Source: Molanna angustata
Lineage: Eukaryota > Arthropoda > Insecta > Trichoptera > Molannidae
Assembly (NCBI GenBank): GCA_963576475.1
Contig: OY754980.1
Span: 34,711,431 to 34,775,430, forward strand
Length of the DNA stretch: 64,000 nucleotides
Direction: 5' to 3'
The translations under genes and the position numbers were made by a program. Each line of letters starts with the position of its first letter. Position 1 is the first letter of the stretch. This document shows positions 12,351 through 22,167 of the stretch, piece after piece. The notes under the pieces are model-generated. The model was given only the letters and a program-made list of their open reading frames with translations. It ran no database searches and was not told the DNA's origin.

Positions 12351-12482
12351 TCTGATTTATTGACGTAGTAATAATATGGTGACAGAAAAAATTAGAATCT
12401 CGAATGCGCTTTGAAAGAAACGTAATTGATAGTGGAAATAAACCATTTTTAAAAATTTGCTTCTAATATATTATGTAAACCA

Positions 12483-12916
12483 GTGTTCCACCTGTTTCAA
12501 AACTCATTTAAAACAGGAAGCCTTCCTGTTGAGTGGAAGAAAGCAATAGTCACACCGATCTACAAGAAAGGAAACAAACTGGACCCAAGCAATTACAGAC
12601 CAATAAGTTTGACAAGTTTATTATTTAAATGCATGGAGAGGTTAAAAGCGCGTAAATTAAGAGCCTTCTTACTAGAAAATAACATTATTAATGATGAACA
12701 ACATGGTTTTGTAGCTGAAAGATCCACCATATCTTATCTCCTCTTGTTCCTAAATAACTGGACTAAAGACCATAATGATCACCAACCAATAGACATTATT
12801 TACCTGGATTTCGAAAAAAGCATTTGACAGAATGCCAATCAAAAGATTGTTAGCTAAATTATACCACTAAGGAATTCGAGGAAAACTACACAACTGTATT
12901 AAGGATTTCCTTACAG
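12483..12916 (+). pseudogene. CR1/Jockey-type LINE reverse transcriptase fragment
   Basis: Translates to the fingers and palm start of a non-LTR RT: FKTGSLPVEWKKAIVTPIYK, then SNYRPISLTSLLFKCMERL, NDEQHGFVAERST and DIIYLDFEKS followed by a frameshift before the FDRMP-type block. The YxDD motif is absent because the fragment stops near 12916, where an oppositely oriented LINE fragment begins. It may be the same family as the 3' end at 13322-13946. A dead relic; the clade call is approximate. Confidence 0.7.
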
Positions 12917-13321
12917 GTAGTGTTTTTATCAGGCATTTAGTGAAATCTTTGGGTATTTCGCCCCCGTCATATATTTTGCAGACAACTTTGTATAGCGTGT
13001 CAAGTATACCACTGCCTGCACATTTAAGCAGTTCCGATGGAATGGTTTCAATGTCTGGGGCCTTTTTATCTTTTAGTTTTGATGCAGCGTGGTCAAATTC
13101 GTGTCTCATGATAGCGTTTCCGTTATTTTCCATGTCCAGGTTCGATTCCAAAGCTCCATTGTCTGTAATTTCACTATTACCTTTATATAGTTCCTCTATA
13201 AATTCTTTCCATCTGTTCACTATCAGTTCATCTTCATAGAGCAGTTTTCCATTTTGGTCTTGGATAGCACCTTTTGTCTTAGTTCGATCACTGAAAAATT
13301 TCTTTACCTCAGAGTATGCTG

Positions 13322-13946
13322 AAGGCAACGACTGAACTGGTTAAAGATCCGTCACCGAAGAGACTCGCATGTTCTTTCCCTACTCTACCAAATCCTTAAT
13401 AACCCTCTTACACCCACGTACTTCAAAGAGAAATTCGCCCACTTATCATTTCATGGCCTTAACTTACGGTCCCAACATAATAGCATACTTACAATACCAA
13501 TACACCACACCTCTACTTATACTTACCTACTCGTTCACAGTTCATGCAGCTCGGATGTGGAATCTATTGCCGGAGAGTATCAGAGATGCCACTAATTTGT
13601 TAGCATTCAAAAAGCTTCTGATGTCACAGATTCTGATGATGTTCCCTTTATCCCTCTTCCTTTCTCCTCTCCTATCCTCCATCCAAGTAAACATAGTGTA
13701 TCTATCTGATTTTTTTTATTCTTATTTTTGTTCTTATTTATACATATATTATTTTTTTGTTTTTATATTTATTTTGTATTTTTAATTTATGATTTATTTA
13801 TATAATTTTTTTTTTCTATTTGTATTTTTATCTGATAATGATATTCTTAACCTGTAACTGATTGTATTTAACATGGTGGTTGACTGGTAGAGATTGTTAA
13901 GTCCGCCACGTTGTTTCATTCAATAAAAGTATTTTATTATTATTAT
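13322..13946 (+). pseudogene. 5'-truncated CR1-like LINE 3' end with (ATT)n tail
   Basis: Flanked by the duplication tatgctg (13315-13321 and 13947-13953) and ending in aataaaagt plus (ATT)n. The coding part, in shifting frames, gives a C-terminal RT extension ending in HAARMWNLLPESIRDATNLL, followed by a T-rich 3' UTR and a 'gactggtagagattgtt' block before the tail. The same 3' UTR appears in reverse at 33806-34200. 5' truncation, target duplication and a short tandem tail are standard for LINE retroposition. Confidence 0.8.
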
Positions 13947-14051
13947 TATGCTGTTTCGAACCTTCTTTCTTCAATATCTCTATTTATTCTTGCACATTTA
14001 TCCTGGAGATATTCTTCTTTAGCCTTTTTGGATTCCTTATTGATTTTATTT

Positions 14052-14627
14052 TGTAGCGGGCTGAGCCAGCTAACATTTCCCCCGCCAGGAGACCCGACCG
14101 TTGTAACCCGTCGCTCGACGATGCGACGGCTATCTTCTGCTGACTCTCGTCTGGTCGAGGTATTGCGCCTCGTCTTCTCAATTTTTGTTCGCGCAATTCG
14201 AGTAGTTATAATTAATCTTAATTAGTCTTTCAATGCTTTGTACATTTAATGGTTTGTGTTAAAATATATCTGTATGTAAGTAACTCATCTTTTAATATAT
14301 TGAAATACCCACTGCTCTTATAATAACTGTTTAATATTGTGCACTTCTATGCTATACGATTACTACCGGTAACGTATAGTATATTGGGGGAACTGTTCGT
14401 CCATATTACACGTGTGGACCAACCGTGGAATAGGTACACGTCGATTGGTTCGATCCCAATCCAAACGTGCGAAAGGTTCATTCGTCCGGCGGTTCGATTC
14501 TGCCCAAACGAATAAAGTGGAACAGGGCTTCAAACCTCTGTGTTTCTTTCCACGAGAACTATACCTCCAAGGCCTCCCAAACAAGGAAATCATTACTCCA
14601 TAGAGTCATACATTCTAGCCCCCCATA
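14052..14627 (+). mobile_element. Solo-LTR-like insertion, 576 bp
   Basis: Starts TGTAGCGGGCTGAGCC and ends GCCCCCCATA. Flanked by attt (14048-14051 and 14628-14631). Excising it with one attt restores the frame of the host LINE. Size, TG start and 4-bp duplication suggest a solo LTR, although the end is TA rather than CA. Orientation is arbitrary and no internal genes are present. A nonautonomous DNA element remains possible. Confidence 0.55.
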
Positions 14628-15017
14628 ATTTCTTAATACTTTGTATTCCTTCTTTCCTTCTTCGGATGTAGCGTTTTTCAACTTTTTTCTCTCTTCAATC
14701 ATTTTTAAAATGTCGCCTGTGATCCATTCTTTCCTCACTTGTGGTCTTACACTTTTAAGTTCTTCATTTGCAGCTATATTTATTTTCTTTTTCACTCTTT
14801 CCCACGTTTTGTCTTTACAGTCATCAATATCCAAATCGCATGTCAAAGTTTTCTCCATATATTTCTCTCGTTTTCTTGTTCTTAAGCAATTGCTTAAGAA
14901 CTGTAATATTCCATTTATTACAGTTTTTTTTCTTAATTTTTTTTTATTTGAGTACGTTCTCTGCAATTACCATGTTGTGGTCGCTGTCTATATCCGGGCT
15001 CGCGTAACTTCTACTCT

Positions 15018-15745
15018 ATTGATAAGCAAGGAGGCATTATTCGCCTTCTCGAAAAAACGATTAAATAGACCGATGCAATGGATCATCTGCCTTCTTTACG
15101 TGAACAATTTGCCTTTCCGTCATTTGTTCCTGCACTTAGACGGCAAAACTTCAGGACCTCAAACACTTTCAGGACCCATTGGAAAGTATTAAGAAAATTG
15201 TGAAAAGAGACCTATTTTCCTATACCTACCTATTCCCGCGGTTTTACCCGATGTTTCTGCAGAAGATATGAGCGTTGATCAAAAATATTTGTACAGAATC
15301 GTATTAGCGGTAACAAAAGGAAATTTTCCTGATGATTTGGCAAACAAATCGCCTGGGAAAATGTCTCATGCCAGATGGCTAACGGTTGTATGTTTCCATG
15401 GAATCTCCTTCTCAAAACCTGATTGTTCTCGCAACGTATGTCGTCAAAGCTTACGCTCTGACTTGGTTCACAATCGAAACACATTCTTCCTGTAAAGATG
15501 GAGGGTGACACCTCTGTCAACTCATATCTGCCACTAGATACTTGCCAGCAGAACTTAAGGTAATAAGAAATTAAGTTATTAAAAGAAAAAGTTACTTCGC
15601 CCATCCTGAAAATATATTGTTGGCAATGTTAACTGATCCACAACAGCACATCCGTGAACTGGGGGCACGTCGTATATTAAAAGCTCGAAGTAACAAAGAA
15701 AATACACTTCGACTGTTCCAACTTCATTTTCTAAACCTTATCATC
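15018..15745 (+). pseudogene. Pseudogene of an unidentified insect protein
   Basis: Several frames together give a protein-like series: RPMQWIICLLYVNNLPFRHL, then DGKTSGPQTLSGPIGKY, FPDDLANKSPGKMSHARWLT, 'RYLPAELK', FAHPENILLAMLTDPQQHIR and ARRILKARSNKEN. Stops lie near 15190, 15495 and 15570, and at least two frameshifts are needed. I recall this motif series from unnamed, multi-copy, possibly transposon-linked animal proteins, but cannot name the family or function. The downstream 'RELGARRILKAR' part is well preserved, suggesting recent inactivation. Confidence 0.6.
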
Positions 15746-16470
15746 CTACATTGAATCATTCTAAATTGATCTCATTCTCTGGCATGATAATGATAAAATC
15801 ACAGACCCACCACTGTTGAAACCGATATGTAATTAAGAAATACAATTGTTTGTCGCACAAAAAGGAGCAAAAAGGAGAAAAAAAGCTTCCTTGCCATTCT
15901 CAAGCAGTGAAAAGAGTAGTAAAGACTGTAGCCAAGTAGCCAAGCTAAACACAAAAAGGCTATATCACAACCCAAATTGAGTCACGAAGAGCTATGCCAA
16001 ATTTCGAGAGTAAGCAAGATTTTCGTGCAAATTAAAACTATTTTTATGATTTTCTTCTAATATACCCAATTATGTGTTTTCTTTTTATAAAACATCATTA
16101 AAGCTTTAAAATGTGTGTTTTAATGCAAATGGCCATGCTGCTTTGCCTTTTAACCCAGCTGCAATGACTTGAATAGGTACATATGATATTACATATTATA
16201 CCTATTCATAATTCTACATATAATTTCAAACCCAATCCGGAGGCTGAAGATAAATCCTACTGAGCCCATATTTTACAAGTAATATGAAGTCATCATTCGG
16301 CACCTTTTTCGTGAAAAGCCCCAACGATATCGAACATTTTTTTTTCCATATAAAAACGGCCCAGCCTTACTAATATAGCCTTATTAATAGGCACATCAGC
16401 CTTAGCTGCCTGTATATATGTATATATTTTCTTACTCTCCACCACTATAAATGTAATATTTGTACATTCT
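15746..16470. other. No gene seen
   Basis: Purine-rich then AT-rich noncoding DNA. Possibly the 3' flank of the pseudogene upstream. Confidence 0.4.
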
Positions 16471-16560
16471 ACATATCATCACGCCACCTCCCGAGGCAGG
16501 CAGAAAGAATCGAACACAAAATTCTTCTGTCCAGACACATATTCGCTAATAGCACGGCTT
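16471..16560 (-). repeat. RTE 3'-end fragment
   Basis: On plus it reads catatcatcacgcca then ggcaggcagaaagaatcga, the diverged complement of the RTE 3' end at 44440-44500 (gggacatggcgtgatgg). Confidence 0.5.
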
Positions 16561-16779
16561 CGCTATTTGTGGAACAAAAATATTCTGCCCAGGGCGATAT
16601 TTATTATTTGTCATTGGCAAACTATAAAAAAATTTTGCATCAATGTTTTTTGGTGCAAAATGACTATTTTATTCGTGATAATTAATTTTTATTTTTTTCC
16701 TTTTTTGAATGAACTTCAATGGTATTTGTATGGGACATCATTTTTTCTTTAGAATCGTATTTTCTTTTTACTCTTCATA

Positions 16780-17024
16780 CTATGGAATAGTGGAGAGTCA
16801 TGATTTCACAATTTTTAAGCGTATTTTTTTAATAATTTCTTAACAGGTTTCATGTAGAGAGTGCACACAATGAGTTTTGACGTGATGTGTTTGTATGTAT
16901 GGCGATTATCCTTTCTGTGTCCTCTCTACAGCTCAAACTATAAGTCCGAAAGACATCCTGTTTACATCATAATATGTGTAAATTATATACACCTAGGGCT
17001 GTTTAATTTTCCATAGACAACTTT
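16780..17024 (+). repeat. NC-A copy, left half (split by copia)
   Basis: Contains tttcatgtagagagtgcac, gtgatgtgtttgtatgtatgg and gtgtcctctctacagc. It stops within a 'ttttccatagacaacttt' block that resumes after the copia element at 37270. Confidence 0.7.
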
Positions 17025-17089
17025 TGTTGCAATTAATATAATGGTAACACCAAATAAACTAGTTTTGACATATACACGTTGTTGTATTA
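17025..17089 (+). repeat. Copia 5' LTR, 65 bp
   Basis: TGTTGCAATTAATATAATGG to ...GTTGTATTA. It differs from the 3' copy mainly by a gtt/tt length change near the end. This is very short for an LTR, which in insect copia elements is usually a few hundred bases. Confidence 0.75.
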
Positions 17090-17106
17090 GGTTATGGGGC
17101 CCAGTA
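17090..17106 (+). promoter_or_regulatory. Copia primer-binding site
   Basis: ggttatggggcccag immediately follows the LTR. It resembles the internal tRNA-iMet primer site of Drosophila copia, which supports both the family call and the LTR edge. Confidence 0.75.
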
Positions 17107-17178
17107 TGCTCTATAAATAATACTAAAAGTTTGCATTAAATGTTTGTGATTAAAGTTAAAAGGATTAGTATAACAGAA

Positions 17179-19166
17179 ATGGCATCATCATTCTTGACCA
17201 ACGTTCCGAAGTTGATCGGTCGTGAAAATTATAACGAATGGGCGTTTGCAGTAGAAAATTTGCTTGTTTTGGAGGGCATGGCAATGTGTATAAAAGTAGA
17301 AACTCCAACAACCGCAGAAGATGCCAAGGCGAAAGCAAAGTTAATCCTAACCATCGATCCGTCACTATATGTTCACATAAGGGATGCTTCAAGTGCATAT
17401 AATTTGTGGCAGAAATTAAAAAAAATGTTTGATGATTCTGGATTCTCACGAAGGATCATTTTGTTGCGCAATTTAATATCGATTCGCCTAGATAATTGTG
17501 ATTCGATGACTAGCTACGTAACGCAAATTATCGAGGATGCGCAGAAATTATCGGGAACAGGATTTTCAGTCAACGACGAGTGGATCGGATGCTTAATGTT
17601 GGCGGGTCTACCAGAAAAATACCTAACAATGATTATGGCCATCGAACATTCCGGAATCGCCATTACTGCTGACGTTATCAAGGCAAAGTTGATTGATTTG
17701 GCAGGTAGCGATTCTCAGGCCGGAAATGCATTCATTAGTAGAGGGCAGTATAGTCGCCATCAGTATTCTACAGTTGGTAGCCTTGGAAAAAATGACAGAA
17801 CGGGTCACTATGGCGATACCAAGGCCGGAAATGCAAACTCGAGTAGAGGGTAGCATAGTTGGCAGCAAAATTCAACAATTGTTAGCCATGGAAAAAATGA
17901 CAGTTCAAATCATTATGGCGATTCGAAAGTTAACAAATACGATAAAATGAATATAAAATGTTACTGGTGCAAACAGTTTGGACATTATAAATCGGAGTGT
18001 AAAGAGAATAATCAACAAAAAACAAATAAGACAAACACGTTTTCTGTAGTTTTTCTTAGTAGAATTTATAATAAACAAGATTTTTATTTGGATAGTGGAG
18101 CGAGTACTCATATGATTTCAAATGTAAACTTGATGGAAAATCCATTTTTTTCGCCGAGTATCAAGGAGATTATAGCAGCTAATCACAATGTTATGCCAGT
18201 GTTGTGCTCGGACAAAGTTGATATAATTACTGTCACGCCAAGATGTAAATATGAGGTTACATTAAAAGACGTTTTATGTGTACCTAACCTCTCAACAAAT
18301 TTAATATCAATAAGTCAACTTATCAAAAACGGTAACAGAGTGGAATTTAATAAAAAGAGTTGCAATGTTTACAACAGAAAAAACGATTTAGTGGCCGTGG
18401 CAAATCAGATAAACGGTCTTTATAAGTTGGTTATGGAGCAAAAACAATGTTTGTTTACATCGACTTCTTCAGTTGCTAGTAGTGAAATATGGCATAGAAG
18501 ATTAGGCCACTTGAATATAAATGATCTGAATAAAATGAAAGACGAAGCTGTCACGGGAATATCATACACGGATAAGTCAGTGATCAACAAAAATACATGC
18601 ACGGTGTGCTGTGAAGGAAAGCAGTCGCGTTTACCATTTAGTCATGCTGGAACAAGGGATCTGTGAGCCACTGGATATTGTTCATGCTGATGTTTGTGGA
18701 CCTATGGAATCAACTAGTATTGGTGGAGCAAAGTATTTTCTTATATTTGTTGATGACTACACCCGTATGGTTTTTGTTTACTTTCTCAAAGCTAAAAGTG
18801 AAGTTTTCAATTTTTTATAGAATTTAAATCAATGGCAGAAAACCAACAAAGCAGAAAGATGAAAACATTCAGGACAGATAATGGCTTAGAGTTTTGTAGC
18901 AATGAATTTGAAAATTATTTGAAGGAAGCAGGCATTGTACATCAGAATACTAATGCTTATACTCCTGAGCAAAATGGTTTGAGTGAACGCATTAATCGAA
19001 CCATTGTTGAGCGAGCCCGTTGTTTATTGTTTGATGCAGGTTTGATGCAAGAAGTTTTGGGCAGAGGCAACAAACTAAAAAACATAAGAGGCGAATAGAT
19101 CTGTTGCATCAGGATTAAACAATATAACACCATACGAGCTCTGGACAAATAAAATACTATATTTAA
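17179..19166 (+). pseudogene. Copia gag-protease-integrase, broken
   Basis: Likely start is the ATG at 17179 (MASSFLTNVPKLIGRENYNE). Gag is followed by a CCHC knuckle (CYWCKQFGHYKSEC, near 17960), protease DSGAS (near 18090), a pre-integrase zinc domain ([17 protein letters not shown]) and integrase with HADVCGP, RTDNGLEF and EQNGLSERINR holding the D, D and E. Lesions: TAG at 17851, a frameshift near 18655 and another in a T run near 18812. Before the knuckle, a Ser/Arg-Gly segment is duplicated in gag (SRGQYSRHQYSTVGS-like and its second copy), and the TAG falls in the second copy. The frame is cut at 19166 by the LINE. Confidence 0.85.
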
Positions 19167-19341
19167 GTCATATCAGGGAGTTCTCGCTGCGCGTTGCTAG
19201 TGAACGGAAGTGTTTGTTTATTCGCTGCGCGACCGCAATCTACCTACTTACCTACATACATACAGCTAAGATTTCATACATTTTTGTTTTTGTTATATTT
19301 TTAATTTAACTAATTTTATTTTTTCTTGTATATTTTGTAAT

Positions 19342-19556
19342 ATGGAGGATAATACAAAGCCTCCCGACCCGCCTCCTATAAGTGATCACTTAAACATTTT
19401 CAATGATGAAATTTACGCGCTGTCACATTCCGACAATAGTACGTTATCTGTCACTTTTCAGTCTGAAAAACGAAAATTGCGAACCACTACTGTCACAAAT
19501 GAAACGCATAACAAACAAAATAACAATTCCAGCATTAAAGATCAAATTGTAATATC
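19342..19556 (+). pseudogene. I-clade LINE ORF1, 5' part
   Basis: Starts at ATG 19342 (MEDNTKPPDPPPISDHLNIF), a polar, low-complexity N-terminus as in many LINE ORF1 proteins. It is interrupted at codon about 72 by the BEL 5' LTR. Across the insertion, with one atatc removed, the frame runs on into 30680. Confidence 0.7.
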
Positions 19557-19940
19557 TGTTCAGTGTTGGAACTGTTAGAACAAATCCTTTCCTCACTTTA
19601 TTCCTTTCCCCACCCCTCCGGGCCTGACCATGTCAAGGCTATATCGAAATTAGTCTGCGTCCGAATGCGCTCCGGTCGACACGTCGTGCGTGTGACGTAA
19701 TCTCGTGGATTATCGCAGCGAAGCGTAGTTTTGGAGCATATTGCCGGCCGCGAAGCATCGTGTGTTTTTCCCGACGGCAATTGGAATTTGGTACCTTCCG
19801 GGCTGCTCCTGGAAGGTCAGAAGACTCGTCGAACCTCAAGACAGCAGAGGAAGAGAGTGTCATCTGGAAACCGGCGACGGAAGACAGGTCAGTCCTTATT
19901 CCTTTCGTCACAATCCCGCGACCCTCATAGGGACGCGACA
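19557..19940 (+). repeat. BEL 5' LTR
   Basis: TGTTCAGTGTTGGAACTG to GGGACGCGACA. GC-richer than its surroundings. A tccttggtcc primer-site candidate follows at 19941. Confidence 0.9.
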
Positions 19941-20665
19941 TCCTTGGTCCTTACGAGCCTGATGATACCCTTATTCCTTTGAAATCTTGGTTACGATAGT
20001 TTCAACACAGTTTATTACTTACCGGCATCGGAAAATATTGTATTTTTGTTTCGTATAGATTTTTTGTCTACCTACAATATAACACAAAAATAATATGATT
20101 CATTTATCGTGTTCGTTTTATGTACGTATGCTTTGTTCGTTTATAATTGTATATTTTTGTTGAAAAGAATATACATATTATGATATTGAATATTAATATT
20201 GATTATTATATAGTTCGTCATATTTAACATTTAGATACATATCTAAAGATTACATTATACATTACTGTCGTTCAAAAATATTGTTTTATTTTGTGCAAAA
20301 TAGTATCATTCTAAGTTAAATATAATTTATTCTTTACCGACATACGGTTAACATTTTTTGTTGCACATTATAATTTTGTGGCCCACCGGAGGTGCCTTTA
20401 TAAAATATATTATGTATCATATATAGGTACATATTCTGTTACAGTTTTGTCCTGTTTATTTTGTAAAAAAAAATATTATTTTTCTAATTATATATTTTTG
20501 TTGAAAGAAATATATTGTTATATCGATTACAAGGACAGCCCCCACATATCAAACATTACTGACTTTTAGTATTATTATTATTTTTACTATTTTTCGTTTA
20601 AATATTTGGTAGATAACATTCATTTGAATAAATATTTTAGGATTACGAAACATATGTATTTATAT
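19941..20665 (+). other. BEL 5' leader, first part
   Basis: AT-rich untranslated leader between the 5' LTR and the gypsy insertion. It continues at 26588-26845 after the gypsy element. No supported gene. Confidence 0.6.
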
Positions 20666-20881
20666 TGTTATGAAATTAAGTACTATTTCTATTTAAATTG
20701 AAAATTTAAATAGAAATATTTTGAAAATAAGAACCCAAGAAAAATGAAAACAAAAGATTTGAGTAGTGAGTTGGAAAAACTAGACAAACCTTGTAAAAAA
20801 TATAAATTGTAGAAATATAAATTGTAAAAATAAATAAGACTTTGAACCATAATAAAATAAATAAATATAAATTTCGGTACA
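20666..20881 (+). repeat. Gypsy 5' LTR
   Basis: TGTTATGAAATTAAGTAC to TTTCGGTACA, 216 bp, very A-rich, with aataaaataaataaat before the end. Confidence 0.92.
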
Positions 20882-20883
20882 TT

Positions 20884-20900
20884 TGGTGTCAGGTGTGGGG
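20884..20900 (+). promoter_or_regulatory. Gypsy primer-binding site
   Basis: tggtgtcaggtgtgggg lies two bases after the LTR, the position and style of a gypsy-type tRNA primer site. The tRNA was not identified. Confidence 0.65.
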
Positions 20901-20967
20901 TATAAAAATACCCAAGTATTTTTTGTGTAAGAAAAAAATAAAATAGTTATTTATAAAGACATTTATT

Positions 20968-22167
20968 ATGGCATCAAAAAAAATAACTCTTTAAGAGTTG
21001 AAAGTGGTTGATTTAAAACATGAGTTGGAGGAGAGAGACGCTGATACATCAGGAAATAAAAATGCACTTCAACTACGATTGAGAAAAGTGATGCAAGAAG
21101 TAGGTGAGGATCCAGACACATACCTTTTTGAAATGCCTTGCTCTAACAACGATCTTTGTCAAGTCTTAAAAGAACATTCCAGAGACATAGAAGAGAAGTT
21201 TCAAGAACATTCCAGAGATATAAAAGGAGAAATTAAAGAAATCAAAGGAGAAGTAGCGATGCTTCAAAAGCATTCAAATACTATAGAAAAGAAATTCCAG
21301 AATTATTCTATGACCTTTGATGAGAAGATAAATGAATTAACTAAACAGATGAAAGTTTTGGAGAATCAAGTGCTTCCTTCAATCACGCCAATGAATTCCG
21401 AGCAAAATTCAGCTGTAGATACAAATTTTAAGTGTGTAGAAGATACAAGAGTACCAACAGTGGAGTGCGTGCGAAATGATATGCCAACCTTTGATGGAAA
21501 ATGCCCCTGGGAAGAATATTTAACATTGTTCGAGACAGTGGCCATGATAAATGGCTGGTCCATGACAAGAAAGGCCTCAGTGTTGAGTGTATCATTACGA
21601 GGTGATGCTTTAAAAGTTTTGGAGACAATTCCTCTAGCTGAGCGACGAGATTTGAAATTGTTGATTGAGAGACTTGAGATGCGATTTGGACATAAGCACA
21701 TGGAACAGTTTTACAGGTCACAACTTAAGAATCGTAATCAGAAATCTAATGAAACTCTCCAGGAATTTGAGGCGGATATAGCGCGTCTAATTAGATATGC
21801 ATACCCTACGGTTCCTGATGATGTGTGTGAAAGCCTTGCAGTAGAAAAGTTCTTGGATGGACTGTGGGCAAATGAGACACAACAAGCTGTAAAACTAGCT
21901 AGACCACAAACTTTGAGTGACGCTCTAACCCAGGCACTCGAATTTGAATCTATAAAAAAATCTTTACGAGGTCATGCTCAAGCCCGCGTTGTTGAGGCCG
22001 TTGAAGAGAATCAAAAACTCATCGAATGCATTGTCGAAAAGGTGATGAAGGCATTGCAAGGAAGAAAAAGACAGTTTCGCTGCTGGGGTTGTGGACGAGC
22101 TGGACATCTACGTAATCGGTGTCCAAATGAAGCAACAACGCAACAGCAACAGCCACAGGAAAACTAA
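20968..22167 (+). CDS. gag: Gypsy Gag with N-terminal SAP-like domain
   Basis: The first ATG in frame is at 20968, but TAA at 20992 follows after 8 codons. From 20998 the frame is open to 22167. The first about 35 residues (LKVVDLKHELEERD, TSGNKNALQLRLRK) look like a SAP DNA-binding helix pair, and the upstream codons belong to the same domain, so the TAA is probably a point lesion. Next comes a charged coiled-coil stretch with repeated EHSRDI units, a retrotransposon Gag capsid region (DGKCPWEEYLTLFE, FYRSQLKNR, LQEFEADIARLIRYAYP) and a CCHC knuckle (CWGCGRAGHLRNRC) near 22080-22120. SAP at the Gag N-terminus is uncommon in my experience. The intended role would be capsid assembly and RNA binding. 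Confidence 0.85.

Larger units (their letters stand above)
12917..15012 (-). pseudogene. LINE relic (endonuclease end to RT start), twice interrupted
   Basis: Minus strand. 15012-14632 gives an endonuclease end (SDHNMV) and the linker frame with RKEWITGDILKMIEERKKLK. 14047-13954 continues it (ESKKAKEEYLQDKCARINK). 13321-12917 gives SEVKKFFSDRTKTKGAIQDQ, then a weak 'KDKKAPD' and PSELLKC block before RT. The two gaps are later insertions (14052-14627 and 13322-13946). At both, removing the insertion plus one target duplication leaves the frame continuous. There are stops and a frameshift besides, so it is dead. It resembles the fragment at 63450-64000 in layout. Confidence 0.7.

Noticed and set aside
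14412..14603. Plus and minus frames with Arg/Asn-rich content
   Set aside because: They lie wholly within the solo-LTR-like insertion and have no recognisable domain.
19639..19982. Open frames within the BEL LTR, also present at 30373-30830
   Set aside because: They are the same LTR sequence in two places, read in several frames; no domain.
22157..22167. Slippery heptamer for the gypsy gag-pol shift
   Set aside because: ggaaaac before the gag stop is suggestive but not a canonical X-XXY-YYZ site; no stable downstream structure was established.
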